DNA of 64,000 bases from positions 62,001 to 126,000 of the forward strand of contig SVEG01000007.1 in the NCBI GenBank assembly GCA_015057505.1, in the 5' to 3' direction. The stretch's first letter is position 1; each line of letters opens with the position of its first letter. The notes under the pieces were generated by a model, which saw nothing but the letters and a program-made list of their open reading frames with translations, was not told the origin of the DNA and did no database searches. Positions 1 to 7,496 of the stretch are shown here, one piece after another. Made by a program: the position numbers and the translations under genes. The stretch comes from Lachnospiraceae bacterium (GTDB lineage: Bacteria; Bacillota; Clostridia; Lachnospirales; Lachnospiraceae).

Positions 1-510
1 CATACTAATTCCTGCAGACGGTTCCGGTGTCAGCTCTTTCCTGCTAAGACTTCCGTACAAATCTTGCATCTTCAAGAGTTCCCTGTATGCATATATATCG
101 GGTTCAGAGAAAACAGACAACATTTCATACTTCTTTACCGCCTCATCTACACTTTCGAGGTAATCATTATAACCGACTGCCCTCAAAACCTCATCCTGTA
201 TGCTTAATAAAAGCTCCCGTTTGACATAGATAGGTTCATTATTCCTCTTGGCATAATATTGGTTTTCACGGCCTATTGCTTCCCATTCGGCATTAATTTC
301 TGACACACGTTCATCTATCCTTGCCTTTACCTTAGCACTGTCGCCGTCTGAATCACCGATATCCTTCCATACCGCATTATAAGCCTCAGCATTCCATACA
401 TTGGCTTTATTTTCAAGGTATAAAAGCTGTGCCACATTCACAAGCAACACCATAATAAAAATAATTGCTGTCTTATTAACAAAAATCTTATACAATTCCT
501 GTTTAATCAT
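1..510 (-). CDS. membrane protein, probable ABC-2-type permease subunit (partial, C-terminus beyond window)
   Basis: The frame is open from an ATG at 510 to the window edge (170 codons, no stop). The start is preceded by GAGGTG. The protein begins with a short basic segment (MIKQELYKIF) and one hydrophobic helix (about residues 17-33), followed by a hydrophilic, presumably extracytoplasmic region. This N-terminal pattern is common in ABC-2 family permeases with a large outside loop between TM1 and TM2; that assignment is inference because the remaining helices are not visible. It lies 33 bp downstream of a lipoprotein gene in the same direction and probably shares its operon. Confidence 0.5.
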   Translation of the reverse strand, partial: MIKQELYKIFVNKTAIIFIMVLLVNVAQLLYLENKANVWNAEAYNAVWKDIGDSDGDSAKVKARIDERVSEINAEWEAIGRENQYYAKRNNEPIYVKRELLLSIQDEVLRAVGYNDYLESVDEAVKKYEMLSVFSEPDIYAYRELLKMQDLYGSLSRKELTPEPSAGISM

Positions 511-543
511 ACAACACTCACCTCGGTCTCAAACTAAACACTT

Positions 544-1644
544 TTACTCACTTACAACCTTACCGGTCGCAAGTATCTCCTCCTCAGGCACTACAAATGT
601 ACTATGAAGCACACCACATATAAATATGCCCTCATAACCATCATATGACCTTATATCAAGCTCCAACGTCTTCTCAGTTATATCCAAGGTCTCACCTGTA
701 ATCAAATCATAAAAGAAGCCTCCGGTAACCGTCATTCCGTCATCTGTTACCGTCCGATAGAATAAACCGTTACCCAATGAATCATCCGGAATTATAGAAC
801 AATCCTTATCAATAAGCACTTCTGATTCTCCGCTTTCAAAATACTTTATTCCAACTTCACCATGACCATCATAATAAAAATAATAATCATCATATATAGC
901 CAGACTTCTGTGAGTCTTATAATCTTCAACAGATATAAAAATTTCCGGTTCACATGTATCCTTATGTACTCTTTTCATGAATAAACCGTTATTCTTGCTT
1001 GCATCCGCCATCCACAAATATACATAATCCTTTGTAACCTGCAGACCACTCAAATAATCCGTAAATCCATCCGACACAATTCGATAATCGTTGTTAAGCA
1101 AATCAAATTCCACTATATAATATGTTCCTTCCAGTTTTCCTTTTTCTTCGTTACGCACATTTTCAACAACCATATAATACATATAGTCCTCATAAAACAC
1201 TACACCACTTAAAAAATCCGGCCTATACGGCAATGTCGCTATATATTCCCTTCCCGAGCCTCCAACCTTCATTTTATATAGGTCATGCTCAAATACATTA
1301 TCCATTACACTATAATATATATACCCCTCATAATATGCTATATTTGTATACGCCCCGTTAAATAAAGCTCCTTTACAGGTCGGGTCGGGATTGGCATCAG
1401 TCGCCGGCTCATGTACACAGTTAGGGTCATAGCACAAAATCATATCCTCTCTTGCCGCCACGGGTCTAAAGTGCACCATATCATTACTACCCTTGTAAAA
1501 TACTCCTTCTTTCGTTGCTGTACATATCTGATATGTCTCAGAATATCTTACGCCCTCTGCCACTCCGGTAAATTCCGTTTTCTCTTTACACGAAACAAGA
1601 AACACCATACTAAACATAATTAAAAAGCATACTATTTTCTTCAT
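544..1644 (-). CDS. lipoprotein with predicted beta-propeller-like repeats (DUF5050-like)
   Basis: The start is set at 1644, where GGGAGGAGAAG precedes ATG and the product begins with a lipoprotein signal (MKKIVCFLIMF..., lipobox LVSC, Cys about residue 19). A longer frame to 1698 would overlap the upstream gene and spoil the signal peptide. The mature part (about 350 residues) is rich in Tyr and contains repeated YYEGYIYY / FYEDYMYYM / YDDYYFYYD-type strands, as in DUF5050-like beta-propeller lipoproteins of clostridia. It is probably anchored on the outer face of the membrane. It lies between the solute-binding protein gene (22 bp gap) and the partial permease, so it may be part of the same uptake or export system. 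Substrate unknown. Confidence 0.6.
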   Translation of the reverse strand: MKKIVCFLIMFSMVFLVSCKEKTEFTGVAEGVRYSETYQICTATKEGVFYKGSNDMVHFRPVAAREDMILCYDPNCVHEPATDANPDPTCKGALFNGAYTNIAYYEGYIYYSVMDNVFEHDLYKMKVGGSGREYIATLPYRPDFLSGVVFYEDYMYYMVVENVRNEEKGKLEGTYYIVEFDLLNNDYRIVSDGFTDYLSGLQVTKDYVYLWMADASKNNGLFMKRVHKDTCEPEIFISVEDYKTHRSLAIYDDYYFYYDGHGEVGIKYFESGESEVLIDKDCSIIPDDSLGNGLFYRTVTDDGMTVTGGFFYDLITGETLDITEKTLELDIRSYDGYEGIFICGVLHSTFVVPEEEILATGKVVSE

Positions 1645-1666
1645 TCTTCTCCTCCCGGTAACAAGC

Positions 1667-3361
1667 TTATTTATTTCTATGACTTTCGAACTCTTCATTT
1701 ATAGCGGCTATATATTCATCAATACCTGCTTCCTTCTGTATTCTTCTTATCTCGGAAACAGTACCGGTCACATCTTCATATCCACCTGCCATTAATCTTG
1801 TATAACCCTGCTCATATATCTGCCCTAAGATATTGTCGGGGTCATACATTTCCTTAAGCTCCTCTAATCTATCATACATTATTTCATATTCAAAGAAAGG
1901 ACCTTTCTCACACTTTGAAAACTGTGTTTTATAAAATTCCTGTTTGGCATCAGGCTCTGTATACTGCGGATATGTAAGAGCAAGATTAACCGGTGCATAG
2001 TTCCCCATAGCCCTGTCAGTTTTTGTAGGAAGCTTTCTAACTATCCTATCCCTATATGTATAATGTTTATCCTCTATTCCATGTCTTAACAGATTTGCAA
2101 GCTCGGCTTCCGTACTTAAAAGTGTTATCAGCCTTAAAGCCTCTTCCTTATGCTTTGACCATGTTGTAACACCGTATATTTCATCCTTCATTAAATCCCT
2201 GAAACCGTAATATATTGTCCCCGGAATCACATCACATACTACTGTTGTTGACGTTCTCAGCTTATCCTCTGTTTCTCCAAACGGATACGCATCTGAGTAC
2301 CCAAAACTAAATGCTGAAAACAAAGACATACCCTCCTTAGCCTTTATAGCATTTAAAGTACCTGTTTTCAGCCAGCCTTTTTCCTGATATTCGCGTAATG
2401 TCTTAAAAAGTCTAATGAATTCTTCATCTTCAACACCGTTAAATGCTATCCATTTTCCTGAATCATCTTTCCTCGCAAAGATTCCGCAACCGATATCGTA
2501 ATATCCCAACATTCTGTACAGATATTCTTCATCTGTATATAACGGTATAACATCCTCTTTACTCAATCTAGAAATATCTGCATTTGCAAGTATCTCTCCT
2601 ATATCATAAAAAGAGAAACCCTCTTTAACATCAAGCCCCAGGCTTGTTGCTACGTCTTTATTACAGCTTAATACATTCGTGCTTGTCGTTATAATGTCAT
2701 TGTCATAACCGTATATCTTTCCTTCTCTGCTAACCGATTCCCACATCTCTTTGGGGTACTCATTATAAAGCTTTATCCCCTCATCAGTTGTTGTCAAATA
2801 TTCCGTTATATCCAACAAGAAATCTTCCCTGATAAGCCTATCGTAATTGGCATCCATCGCAGCCATGGTTATATCCACTTGCTGTTCTCTGTTTTTTAAG
2901 TCTGCAAGTGTATTATAATAGTTTTTAAACATATCGATGCCCACAAAGCTTACCACAAAATCACAATTATACTTTTCTACAAGAAGCGTATTAAATTGGC
3001 TCAGAATATCTGTCCCGACGTTATATACCATTGTAATATCTGCCTGGCAAACCACTATCTTAGATACTCCTAGTCTCTTTGCATCCTCTTCTGCCGAATA
3101 GAAATGTTCTATCTTATTAACAGCTTCTGTTGTTAAATCTTCTGTTTGTTTTTCTTCTTTTATTACTACTATACCTGCCGTGTTAGGTATAATTCCCCTT
3201 TGAGGGGTTGTATCTTCCTCAATCATTGTAGTCTCTTCAATTGAAGGCGTTATAGAGGGAGCTGTGGAGGTTGTCGTCGAATCATTATCTTCTGCCTTTC
3301 CACATGCTACAATCACACTTAACATTATACCCATAATTATTAGTTTAAAAATTTTTTTCAC
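1667..3361 (-). CDS. extracellular solute-binding lipoprotein (ABC transporter family 1-like)
   Basis: 564 residues with a lipoprotein signal ending in IVACG (Cys about residue 20), followed by a Thr/Ser/Glu-rich linker (about residues 25-60). The body has the feel of a family 1 extracellular solute-binding protein: ADITMVYN and LVEKYNCDFVV strands, ITMAAMDANYDRL, a hinge-like region KIYGYDNDI, and a C-terminal 'EALRLITLLSTEAELANLLRHGIEDKHY' stretch typical of these proteins. The start has a good AGGAGG about 9 nt upstream. No cognate family 1 permeases lie nearby; the downstream genes encode a lipoprotein and an ABC-2-like membrane protein, so the usual sugar importer layout is absent. Confidence 0.7.
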   Translation of the reverse strand: MKKIFKLIIMGIMLSVIVACGKAEDNDSTTTSTAPSITPSIEETTMIEEDTTPQRGIIPNTAGIVVIKEEKQTEDLTTEAVNKIEHFYSAEEDAKRLGVSKIVVCQADITMVYNVGTDILSQFNTLLVEKYNCDFVVSFVGIDMFKNYYNTLADLKNREQQVDITMAAMDANYDRLIREDFLLDITEYLTTTDEGIKLYNEYPKEMWESVSREGKIYGYDNDIITTSTNVLSCNKDVATSLGLDVKEGFSFYDIGEILANADISRLSKEDVIPLYTDEEYLYRMLGYYDIGCGIFARKDDSGKWIAFNGVEDEEFIRLFKTLREYQEKGWLKTGTLNAIKAKEGMSLFSAFSFGYSDAYPFGETEDKLRTSTTVVCDVIPGTIYYGFRDLMKDEIYGVTTWSKHKEEALRLITLLSTEAELANLLRHGIEDKHYTYRDRIVRKLPTKTDRAMGNYAPVNLALTYPQYTEPDAKQEFYKTQFSKCEKGPFFEYEIMYDRLEELKEMYDPDNILGQIYEQGYTRLMAGGYEDVTGTVSEIRRIQKEAGIDEYIAAINEEFESHRNK

Positions 3362-3434
3362 TTTGCAACCTCCTTCTCTCTTTCGTTTAACACGGATATA
3401 TACTCTGCCCGGTAATGCTTATATGAGTGTAATA

Positions 3435-3851
3435 TCAATCAAACATTGCTGTAAGTTCTGTATCATTTGATGAAATATTCACACTTGCTTCATGATATGA
3501 CTCTGCTTTATAAGGCACGTCAGCATGATTAACTTCAGCGTCGGCTAACGCTCTTGAATCATAAACAGAACTTTCCGAATGACTATCTGTTCCCAACACT
3601 TCATATCCAAGTTCTCTACCTCCGGTTACCGTAAGGCTTACATATGCATTCACATAATCATAACTTTTGTCAATATATAAGTGCGTAGATGCTGTGCTAC
3701 TGTATCTATTACACCATACATCACAATACGCTGTACACGAAGGTGTAACAGGAAGGTCTGCTTCATCATACCATGCCAAAACAACATTAAAACTTCCGAT
3801 TATCATTGCTACTGTTAATAACATTATTACATATTTCTTCACTTTTTTCAT
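3435..3851 (-). CDS. small secreted protein of unknown function
   Basis: 138 residues with a clear Sec signal peptide (KKVKKYVIMLLTVAMIIGSF..., likely cut after VVLA). The mature part is about 110 residues, rich in Ser, Tyr and acidic residues, with CTAYCDVWCN giving three closely spaced cysteines. The predicted strands (THLYIDKSYDYVNAYVSLTV) suggest a small beta domain. I do not recognise the family. It has a good RBS (AGGAGAAG). The neighbouring gene 3971-4363 also encodes a small secreted beta protein, and the two are probably co-expressed cell-surface products. Confidence 0.55.
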   Translation of the reverse strand: MKKVKKYVIMLLTVAMIIGSFNVVLAWYDEADLPVTPSCTAYCDVWCNRYSSTASTHLYIDKSYDYVNAYVSLTVTGGRELGYEVLGTDSHSESSVYDSRALADAEVNHADVPYKAESYHEASVNISSNDTELTAMFD

Positions 3852-3970
3852 ATGTTTTCTTCTCCTATCTTAAATTTTTTGAGTATATACACCGGGCAGA
3901 AAATATACCCCTGAATGTCTTGCACTTTTATAGCGCAAAACAATTCATTCATACTGTAACCAAAACAAAT

Positions 3971-4363
3971 TTAGTACGTCTCAGTTGTACTTGTTACTGT
4001 CATGCTCTCGCTGTCTGCCGTAACAGTAGCAACTACACGATATGTACCTCTGGAAACCTGATATGTTTCGGATATCGTAGTGCGTCTGCTTGCATTGCTA
4101 GCCTCCCAAGTTACAACATCATCCCAACCTGATGAAGTTTCTCTCTGCAAGGTTGCCACAACAGATGTGCTTGTTACACCGACTTTTCCCATAACACTCG
4201 CTTTTACAGTTGCTGTTCCGTCACTTGCAATTGTCAGCGTAGCACTTTTTGAATATATGCTTACAGAACGCATTTCATTTGCATGCACAACTGTCATACC
4301 TGTTGACACTATCAATATGCATGTTAATATCAACAGTACGCCTAACTTTCTTACTGCTTTCAT
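3971..4363 (-). CDS. small secreted beta-rich protein, predicted ECF sigma target
   Basis: 130 residues. The signal peptide is KLGVLLILTCILIVSTGMTVVHA, followed by a mature domain of alternating strands (SATLTIASDGTATVKASVMG, SVVATLQRETSSGWDDVVTW, YRVVATVTADSESMTVTST) typical of an Ig-like or bacterial surface beta-sandwich. AGGAGG lies just upstream of ATG. Its promoter (4387-4416) is nearly identical to the promoter of the ECF sigma gene at 5184-5720, which makes this protein a likely member of that sigma regulon. Function unknown; an envelope-stress or surface role is inference. Confidence 0.6.
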   Translation of the reverse strand: MKAVRKLGVLLILTCILIVSTGMTVVHANEMRSVSIYSKSATLTIASDGTATVKASVMGKVGVTSTSVVATLQRETSSGWDDVVTWEASNASRRTTISETYQVSRGTYRVVATVTADSESMTVTSTTETY

Positions 4364-4386
4364 ACGCTTCTCACCTCCTCTATAAT

Positions 4387-4416
4387 TTATAACGAAATAT
4401 TTTTTTATTTTGTGAC
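4387..4416 (-). promoter_or_regulatory. ECF-type promoter of the secreted-protein gene
   Basis: Reading the minus strand, GTCACA (4416-4411) is followed by 16 bp and then CGTTATAA (4394-4387). The same two boxes with the same 16-bp spacing occur before the ECF sigma gene (5744-5773), including a shared AAAATATTT block ahead of the -10. The boxes do not match the housekeeping consensus. Confidence 0.6.
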
Positions 4417-4440
4417 AAGATTTAAAATTTTTTGAGAAAA

Positions 4441-4487
4441 AATAAAAAAGTCAGTTACCGACTCACAATAAGTCGATAACTGACTTT
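4441..4487 (-). terminator. rho-independent terminator of the sigma/anti-sigma operon
   Basis: A 17-bp stem with one G-T mismatch (arms 4447-4463 and 4471-4487) has a 7-nt loop and is followed on the minus strand by a TTTTTTATTTTTT run. It lies 11 bp past the stop codon at 4499. Confidence 0.85.
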
Positions 4488-4498
4488 AAAAACTATTC

Positions 4499-5203
4499 TT
4501 ATTCTATTAGTACACTTTCCAATATTTTTAATACTTCATTTTTATCTAAGCTCTCGATAGTAATATCATACCCGTACATTTCACAAGTATAAATCGCTCC
4601 CATAAAGCCTTCGTCATAACATAAAAGCACTAATTCATTACCCATAAACTCCATTTTTTCTTCATAATCATATTCCGAATCATAATACATTTGCTGTCCA
4701 TCTTGAATAATATATTGGTCGTATGATAGCAACTGTCCCATATCGTTTACATATACTGCGTAACACGAAATCGCATCTATGTTCGAGTCCACACACTCAT
4801 ATCCTTCCGGCACATATGTCGGCAGTCTAAGCTCAAGTGTCCCAACATCCTCCACATCTACCTCTGTTTTATATTCATAGAAAAACATATCCCCAATCAC
4901 AGTCTTAATCCTCTCAATAAGCGCCGCGGCTTTTGCCATTCCGCCAAACGGCAAGCTGACTCCTATCAGTATAAGCGCTATAATGGCGGCGTATTTGAGG
5001 ACTTTACCTGTCTTTTCCGCGAAGCGCAGGCGTTTTTCCTTACGTACTATCTTATCCATCTTTCTCTCAAACTCATCTGAAAATGTATGATTATAATCCA
5101 CCCGTTTTTCAAATGCTTTTATGAAGGCTTCTTCAGCTATAGGAATCTGCTCATACAATATTCTGTCTAAATCATCTTGTTTTTTAGGCATTATATTTAA
5201 CAT
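4499..5203 (-). CDS. membrane anti-sigma factor, DUF4367-like C-terminal domain
   Basis: The start is placed at 5203 because AAAGGAG lies 7 nt upstream; this overlaps the sigma gene by 20 bp, a translational-coupling arrangement. The product (234 residues) has an N-terminal cytoplasmic part ending in a basic cluster, one TM helix (KYAAIIALILIGVSLPFGG) and an extracytoplasmic domain with LELRLPTYVPEGYE and YDITIESLDKNEVLKILESV, the pattern of DUF4367 domains. It should hold the ECF sigma factor inactive at the membrane until a signal arrives. No zinc-binding ZAS motif (HxxxCxxC) is visible. Confidence 0.75.
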   Translation of the reverse strand: MLNIMPKKQDDLDRILYEQIPIAEEAFIKAFEKRVDYNHTFSDEFERKMDKIVRKEKRLRFAEKTGKVLKYAAIIALILIGVSLPFGGMAKAAALIERIKTVIGDMFFYEYKTEVDVEDVGTLELRLPTYVPEGYECVDSNIDAISCYAVYVNDMGQLLSYDQYIIQDGQQMYYDSEYDYEEKMEFMGNELVLLCYDEGFMGAIYTCEMYGYDITIESLDKNEVLKILESVLIE

Positions 5204-5720
5204 TGTCAAGCTCCTTTCTGATAATCTCTTTGCCTCTTTTAAGTCGCTGTCTGACAACTGCCTCAGATATACCCATAGTCTTTGCTATCTCTTTATTGGT
5301 GAATTCGTTGGAATATTTGAGTATCAATACATCCCTGTATATAGCCGCCATATCAGCAAGAATTCTTGTCATATCATGGTCGAATCCGCCTTCCGGTTCA
5401 ACCTGCAAATCCTCTAACAAATCCGCTTCATCTAAGCCTGTCTCATGTTGCATCTGTTTGCTCCGCTTACGGTATATGTCAATTGCAGAATTTTCCGCAA
5501 TAATAATCAAATATCGCTTTGTTGCATTCGACTCCACATCTTTAATCTTGCTCATATTCTTAGCTATCTTGATGAATGCCTCATGTGTAGCATCCTCTGC
5601 CAGGTGTTCATCCTGCAGTACCTCGAAACATTTTGACCATATAAAATGTTTGTACTGTTCATAAAGATTAAGGAATTTGACTTTATCCTCGGGTGAATCA
5701 ATTAGCGTCAAATAAATCAT
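5184..5720 (-). CDS. RNA polymerase ECF sigma factor
   Basis: 178 residues with sigma-70 region 2 (about residues 15-85: YKHFIWSKCFEVLQDEHLAEDATHEAFIKIAKN) and region 4 (about residues 120-170: ILKYSNEFTNKEIAKTMGISEAVVRQRLKRG, an HTH). Size and the absence of regions 1 and 3 place it in the ECF group. It is followed by an overlapping anti-sigma gene. Its own promoter (5744-5773) matches that of 3971-4363, indicating autoregulation and at least one target nearby. Confidence 0.88.
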   Translation of the reverse strand: MIYLTLIDSPEDKVKFLNLYEQYKHFIWSKCFEVLQDEHLAEDATHEAFIKIAKNMSKIKDVESNATKRYLIIIAENSAIDIYRKRSKQMQHETGLDEADLLEDLQVEPEGGFDHDMTRILADMAAIYRDVLILKYSNEFTNKEIAKTMGISEAVVRQRLKRGKEIIRKELDNVKYNA

Positions 5721-5743
5721 TAGTATTTGCTCCCACTCATATA

Positions 5744-5773
5744 TTATAACGAAATATTTTTCCGTTTTGTGAC
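5744..5773 (-). promoter_or_regulatory. ECF-type promoter of the sigma factor gene (autoregulatory)
   Basis: Minus-strand GTCACA (5773-5768), 16-bp spacer, CGTTATAA (5751-5744). This is the same element as at 4387-4416. The predicted transcription start is about 5737, 17 nt before the ATG at 5720. Confidence 0.6.
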
Positions 5774-5788
5774 AAAAATGTTTAAAAA

Positions 5789-7048
5789 CTATTCATAACA
5801 TGCGCTAAACGCCGGTCTCATATCCTCAATTTTACCACGTGATACTCCATATTTTACGGCGAGCTTTTCCCAATTGTTTCGAACTGTTTCCGTGATTTCC
5901 TTAGCCATCCTGATGGCATCCTCCTCTTTAATTCCAAAACGATGAGCCGTTTCAATGGCGAGAGGAATAGAGATGCGATTATCATTTTCGTTTACATTCA
6001 GCGATAACTCGTCACCATAAGGCACAGGGTTCACGTCATAAAGCGGAGACAGAACCCATCCATTCTTCTTTAAAATGAACGCATGATTTCTCAAGTGGTC
6101 ATCAGTGCTTGAAACCGCCATATTAAATACAATTCGTTTCCATAATTCAATTAAATCTGCACTTGGGTTTGCACCATTGGATTTAATAATGGAAACAATA
6201 TCTAAATAACTCGATCCATCTGCAGCGGAAGCTCCATCCGTCTTTCCGAGCAGAGTCATCGCAGAAGCAAAATGAATACGTTTGTCTCCATTGCGATCAA
6301 ACCGCTTCACAAGGAATGTACTTCCAAGTTTAGAGAATGTTTCAAGTTTGGAATCAGGAACATTCAAACCGCACATACGCGCGAGATCATGAACAATCTT
6401 TTCCCAAGCACCGATATTGTTGGTGTCATTTTTAGAAGGAAATTTCGCAATCCACAATTGCCCTTCGGTATCAACAACCGTTGCTTTCGGCCTTGCTCCA
6501 CCAAGAGAAGAACCGGGTCTCAGTAATTGATTAAGCCACTTTTCATCAAGTACTGTGTCATCGTTTTCAAATTGTCTGGACGCTTCTTCTAATGTTCTGA
6601 GTGTTGCCCACGGCGGAACAGCAGTTTCGTTATCATTTGATAAAAACTCGCCATCTTCTTCTGATTTGAAACGGATGCCTCCCATTCGACATTCATCATA
6701 AACACCCATTAAGAAATCGCTTTGATTTAATCTTCTGGGCTTTCGCGCCTCTCTATCTGCAATTTTACGCTCTCTTTTGTTTAATAAAATTTGTCCCCAA
6801 CGGTCAGGCGAAGCATCTGCAAACACACCAAAAATAGACTCACCGCTTGGATATTCTCTACCACCATATCCCATAAAATCAGGGTCAATAGAAACCGGAT
6901 AGTTCGTTGATTTAAGCCAATTTTTGTCATATTCAAAAGAATATGTTTCTCCGCCTTTTATGATGTCTACATAAAGTTTGCCAAGCAGTATGGGCTCATC
7001 AAAAGTAAAACTATCATAAACATATATAATTTTTTCATTCTTCGGCAT
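5789..7048 (-). CDS. hipA: HipA-family serine/threonine kinase toxin
   Basis: 419 residues, the usual HipA length. The N-terminal subdomain is residues 1-100 (FEYDKNWL, then FGVFADASPDRWGQ, matching the HipA 'LPDGWG' region). The kinase core has a Gly-rich loop SSLGGARPKA (180-189), ATP-binding Lys in WIAKF (about 202), a catalytic STDDHLRNHAF segment (Asp about 317, Asn about 321) and the metal-binding YDVNP (about 337-341). By family knowledge HipA phosphorylates translation factors such as glutamyl-tRNA synthetase and causes dormancy. It lies 3 bp downstream of hipB, which should neutralise it and repress the operon. Confidence 0.9.
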   Translation of the reverse strand: MPKNEKIIYVYDSFTFDEPILLGKLYVDIIKGGETYSFEYDKNWLKSTNYPVSIDPDFMGYGGREYPSGESIFGVFADASPDRWGQILLNKRERKIADREARKPRRLNQSDFLMGVYDECRMGGIRFKSEEDGEFLSNDNETAVPPWATLRTLEEASRQFENDDTVLDEKWLNQLLRPGSSLGGARPKATVVDTEGQLWIAKFPSKNDTNNIGAWEKIVHDLARMCGLNVPDSKLETFSKLGSTFLVKRFDRNGDKRIHFASAMTLLGKTDGASAADGSSYLDIVSIIKSNGANPSADLIELWKRIVFNMAVSSTDDHLRNHAFILKKNGWVLSPLYDVNPVPYGDELSLNVNENDNRISIPLAIETAHRFGIKEEDAIRMAKEITETVRNNWEKLAVKYGVSRGKIEDMRPAFSACYE

Positions 7049-7051
7049 TAT

Positions 7052-7372
7052 TTATCCCTCTTTCCTTGGCGCTCTTTTTCTTATAGGCAAATTCAAATCT
7101 TGCATTTTTCTACCCATGACGTCATCTTTAGCCACAAGCAAAAGATCTTTATCCATATTGTTAAGAGCATGCAAAACTGCAGCATATATTCCAATCGCAA
7201 CTGACGGACTGCCTTTCTCCACATTCCAAAGTGAAGCGCGACTAATTCCGGCACGTTCAGCCACAAGTTCTACAGGTAAATTTCGACGCAATCTTGCCAA
7301 TTTAATCTGTTCACCCATAGTTTTTAGTATTTCCTCTGTTGCCGGTAATATATTATATGATGCTTTTTTCAT
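7052..7372 (-). CDS. hipB: HipB-family antitoxin, XRE-type DNA-binding protein
   Basis: The start is set at 7372 (106 residues), where AGGAGAGGTG stands 6 nt before ATG. A TTG 24 bp upstream is possible but lies at the predicted transcription start. An XRE helix-turn-helix spans about residues 22-75 (GEQIKLARLRRNLPVELVAERAGISRASLWNVEKG), followed by a basic tail (RKRAPRKEG). HipB binds HipA and the operon's operators. Two perfect 17-bp direct repeats overlap the promoter just upstream (7391-7437), a likely binding site. Confidence 0.88.
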   Translation of the reverse strand: MKKASYNILPATEEILKTMGEQIKLARLRRNLPVELVAERAGISRASLWNVEKGSPSVAIGIYAAVLHALNNMDKDLLLVAKDDVMGRKMQDLNLPIRKRAPRKEG

Positions 7373-7390
7373 ATCAATCACCTCTCCTAA

Positions 7391-7437
7391 TGTCAATAAT
7401 TATAAACTAAAAAGCATTTTTGTCAATAATTATAAAC
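7391..7437 (-). promoter_or_regulatory. hipBA promoter overlapped by two direct-repeat operators
   Basis: On the minus strand TTGACA (7426-7421), 16-bp spacer, TATAAT (7404-7399). The 17-bp sequence TGTCAATAATTATAAAC occurs twice (7391-7407 and 7421-7437), 30 bp apart, about three helical turns. One copy covers the -35 and the other the -10, so a bound HipB would block RNA polymerase. Confidence 0.75.
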
Positions 7438-7443
7438 ATTAAA

Positions 7444-7483
7444 TCAAAAAAGAAGTTAAATAAGGGGCTGCTTTTGCAGCCCC
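7444..7483 (-). terminator. terminator of the arabinose operon
   Basis: A GGGGCTGC/GCAGCCCC perfect stem with a 4-nt loop (7464-7483), followed on the minus strand by a T-rich stretch (TTATTTAACTTCTTTTTT). It is 13 bp after the tkt stop codon. Confidence 0.8.
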
Positions 7484-7496
7484 TGTAAGGTTAATA

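Noticed and set aside
7373-7396. TTG start 8 codons upstream for HipB
   Set aside because: It lies at the predicted transcription start and inside an operator repeat; the ATG at 7372 has a strong RBS.
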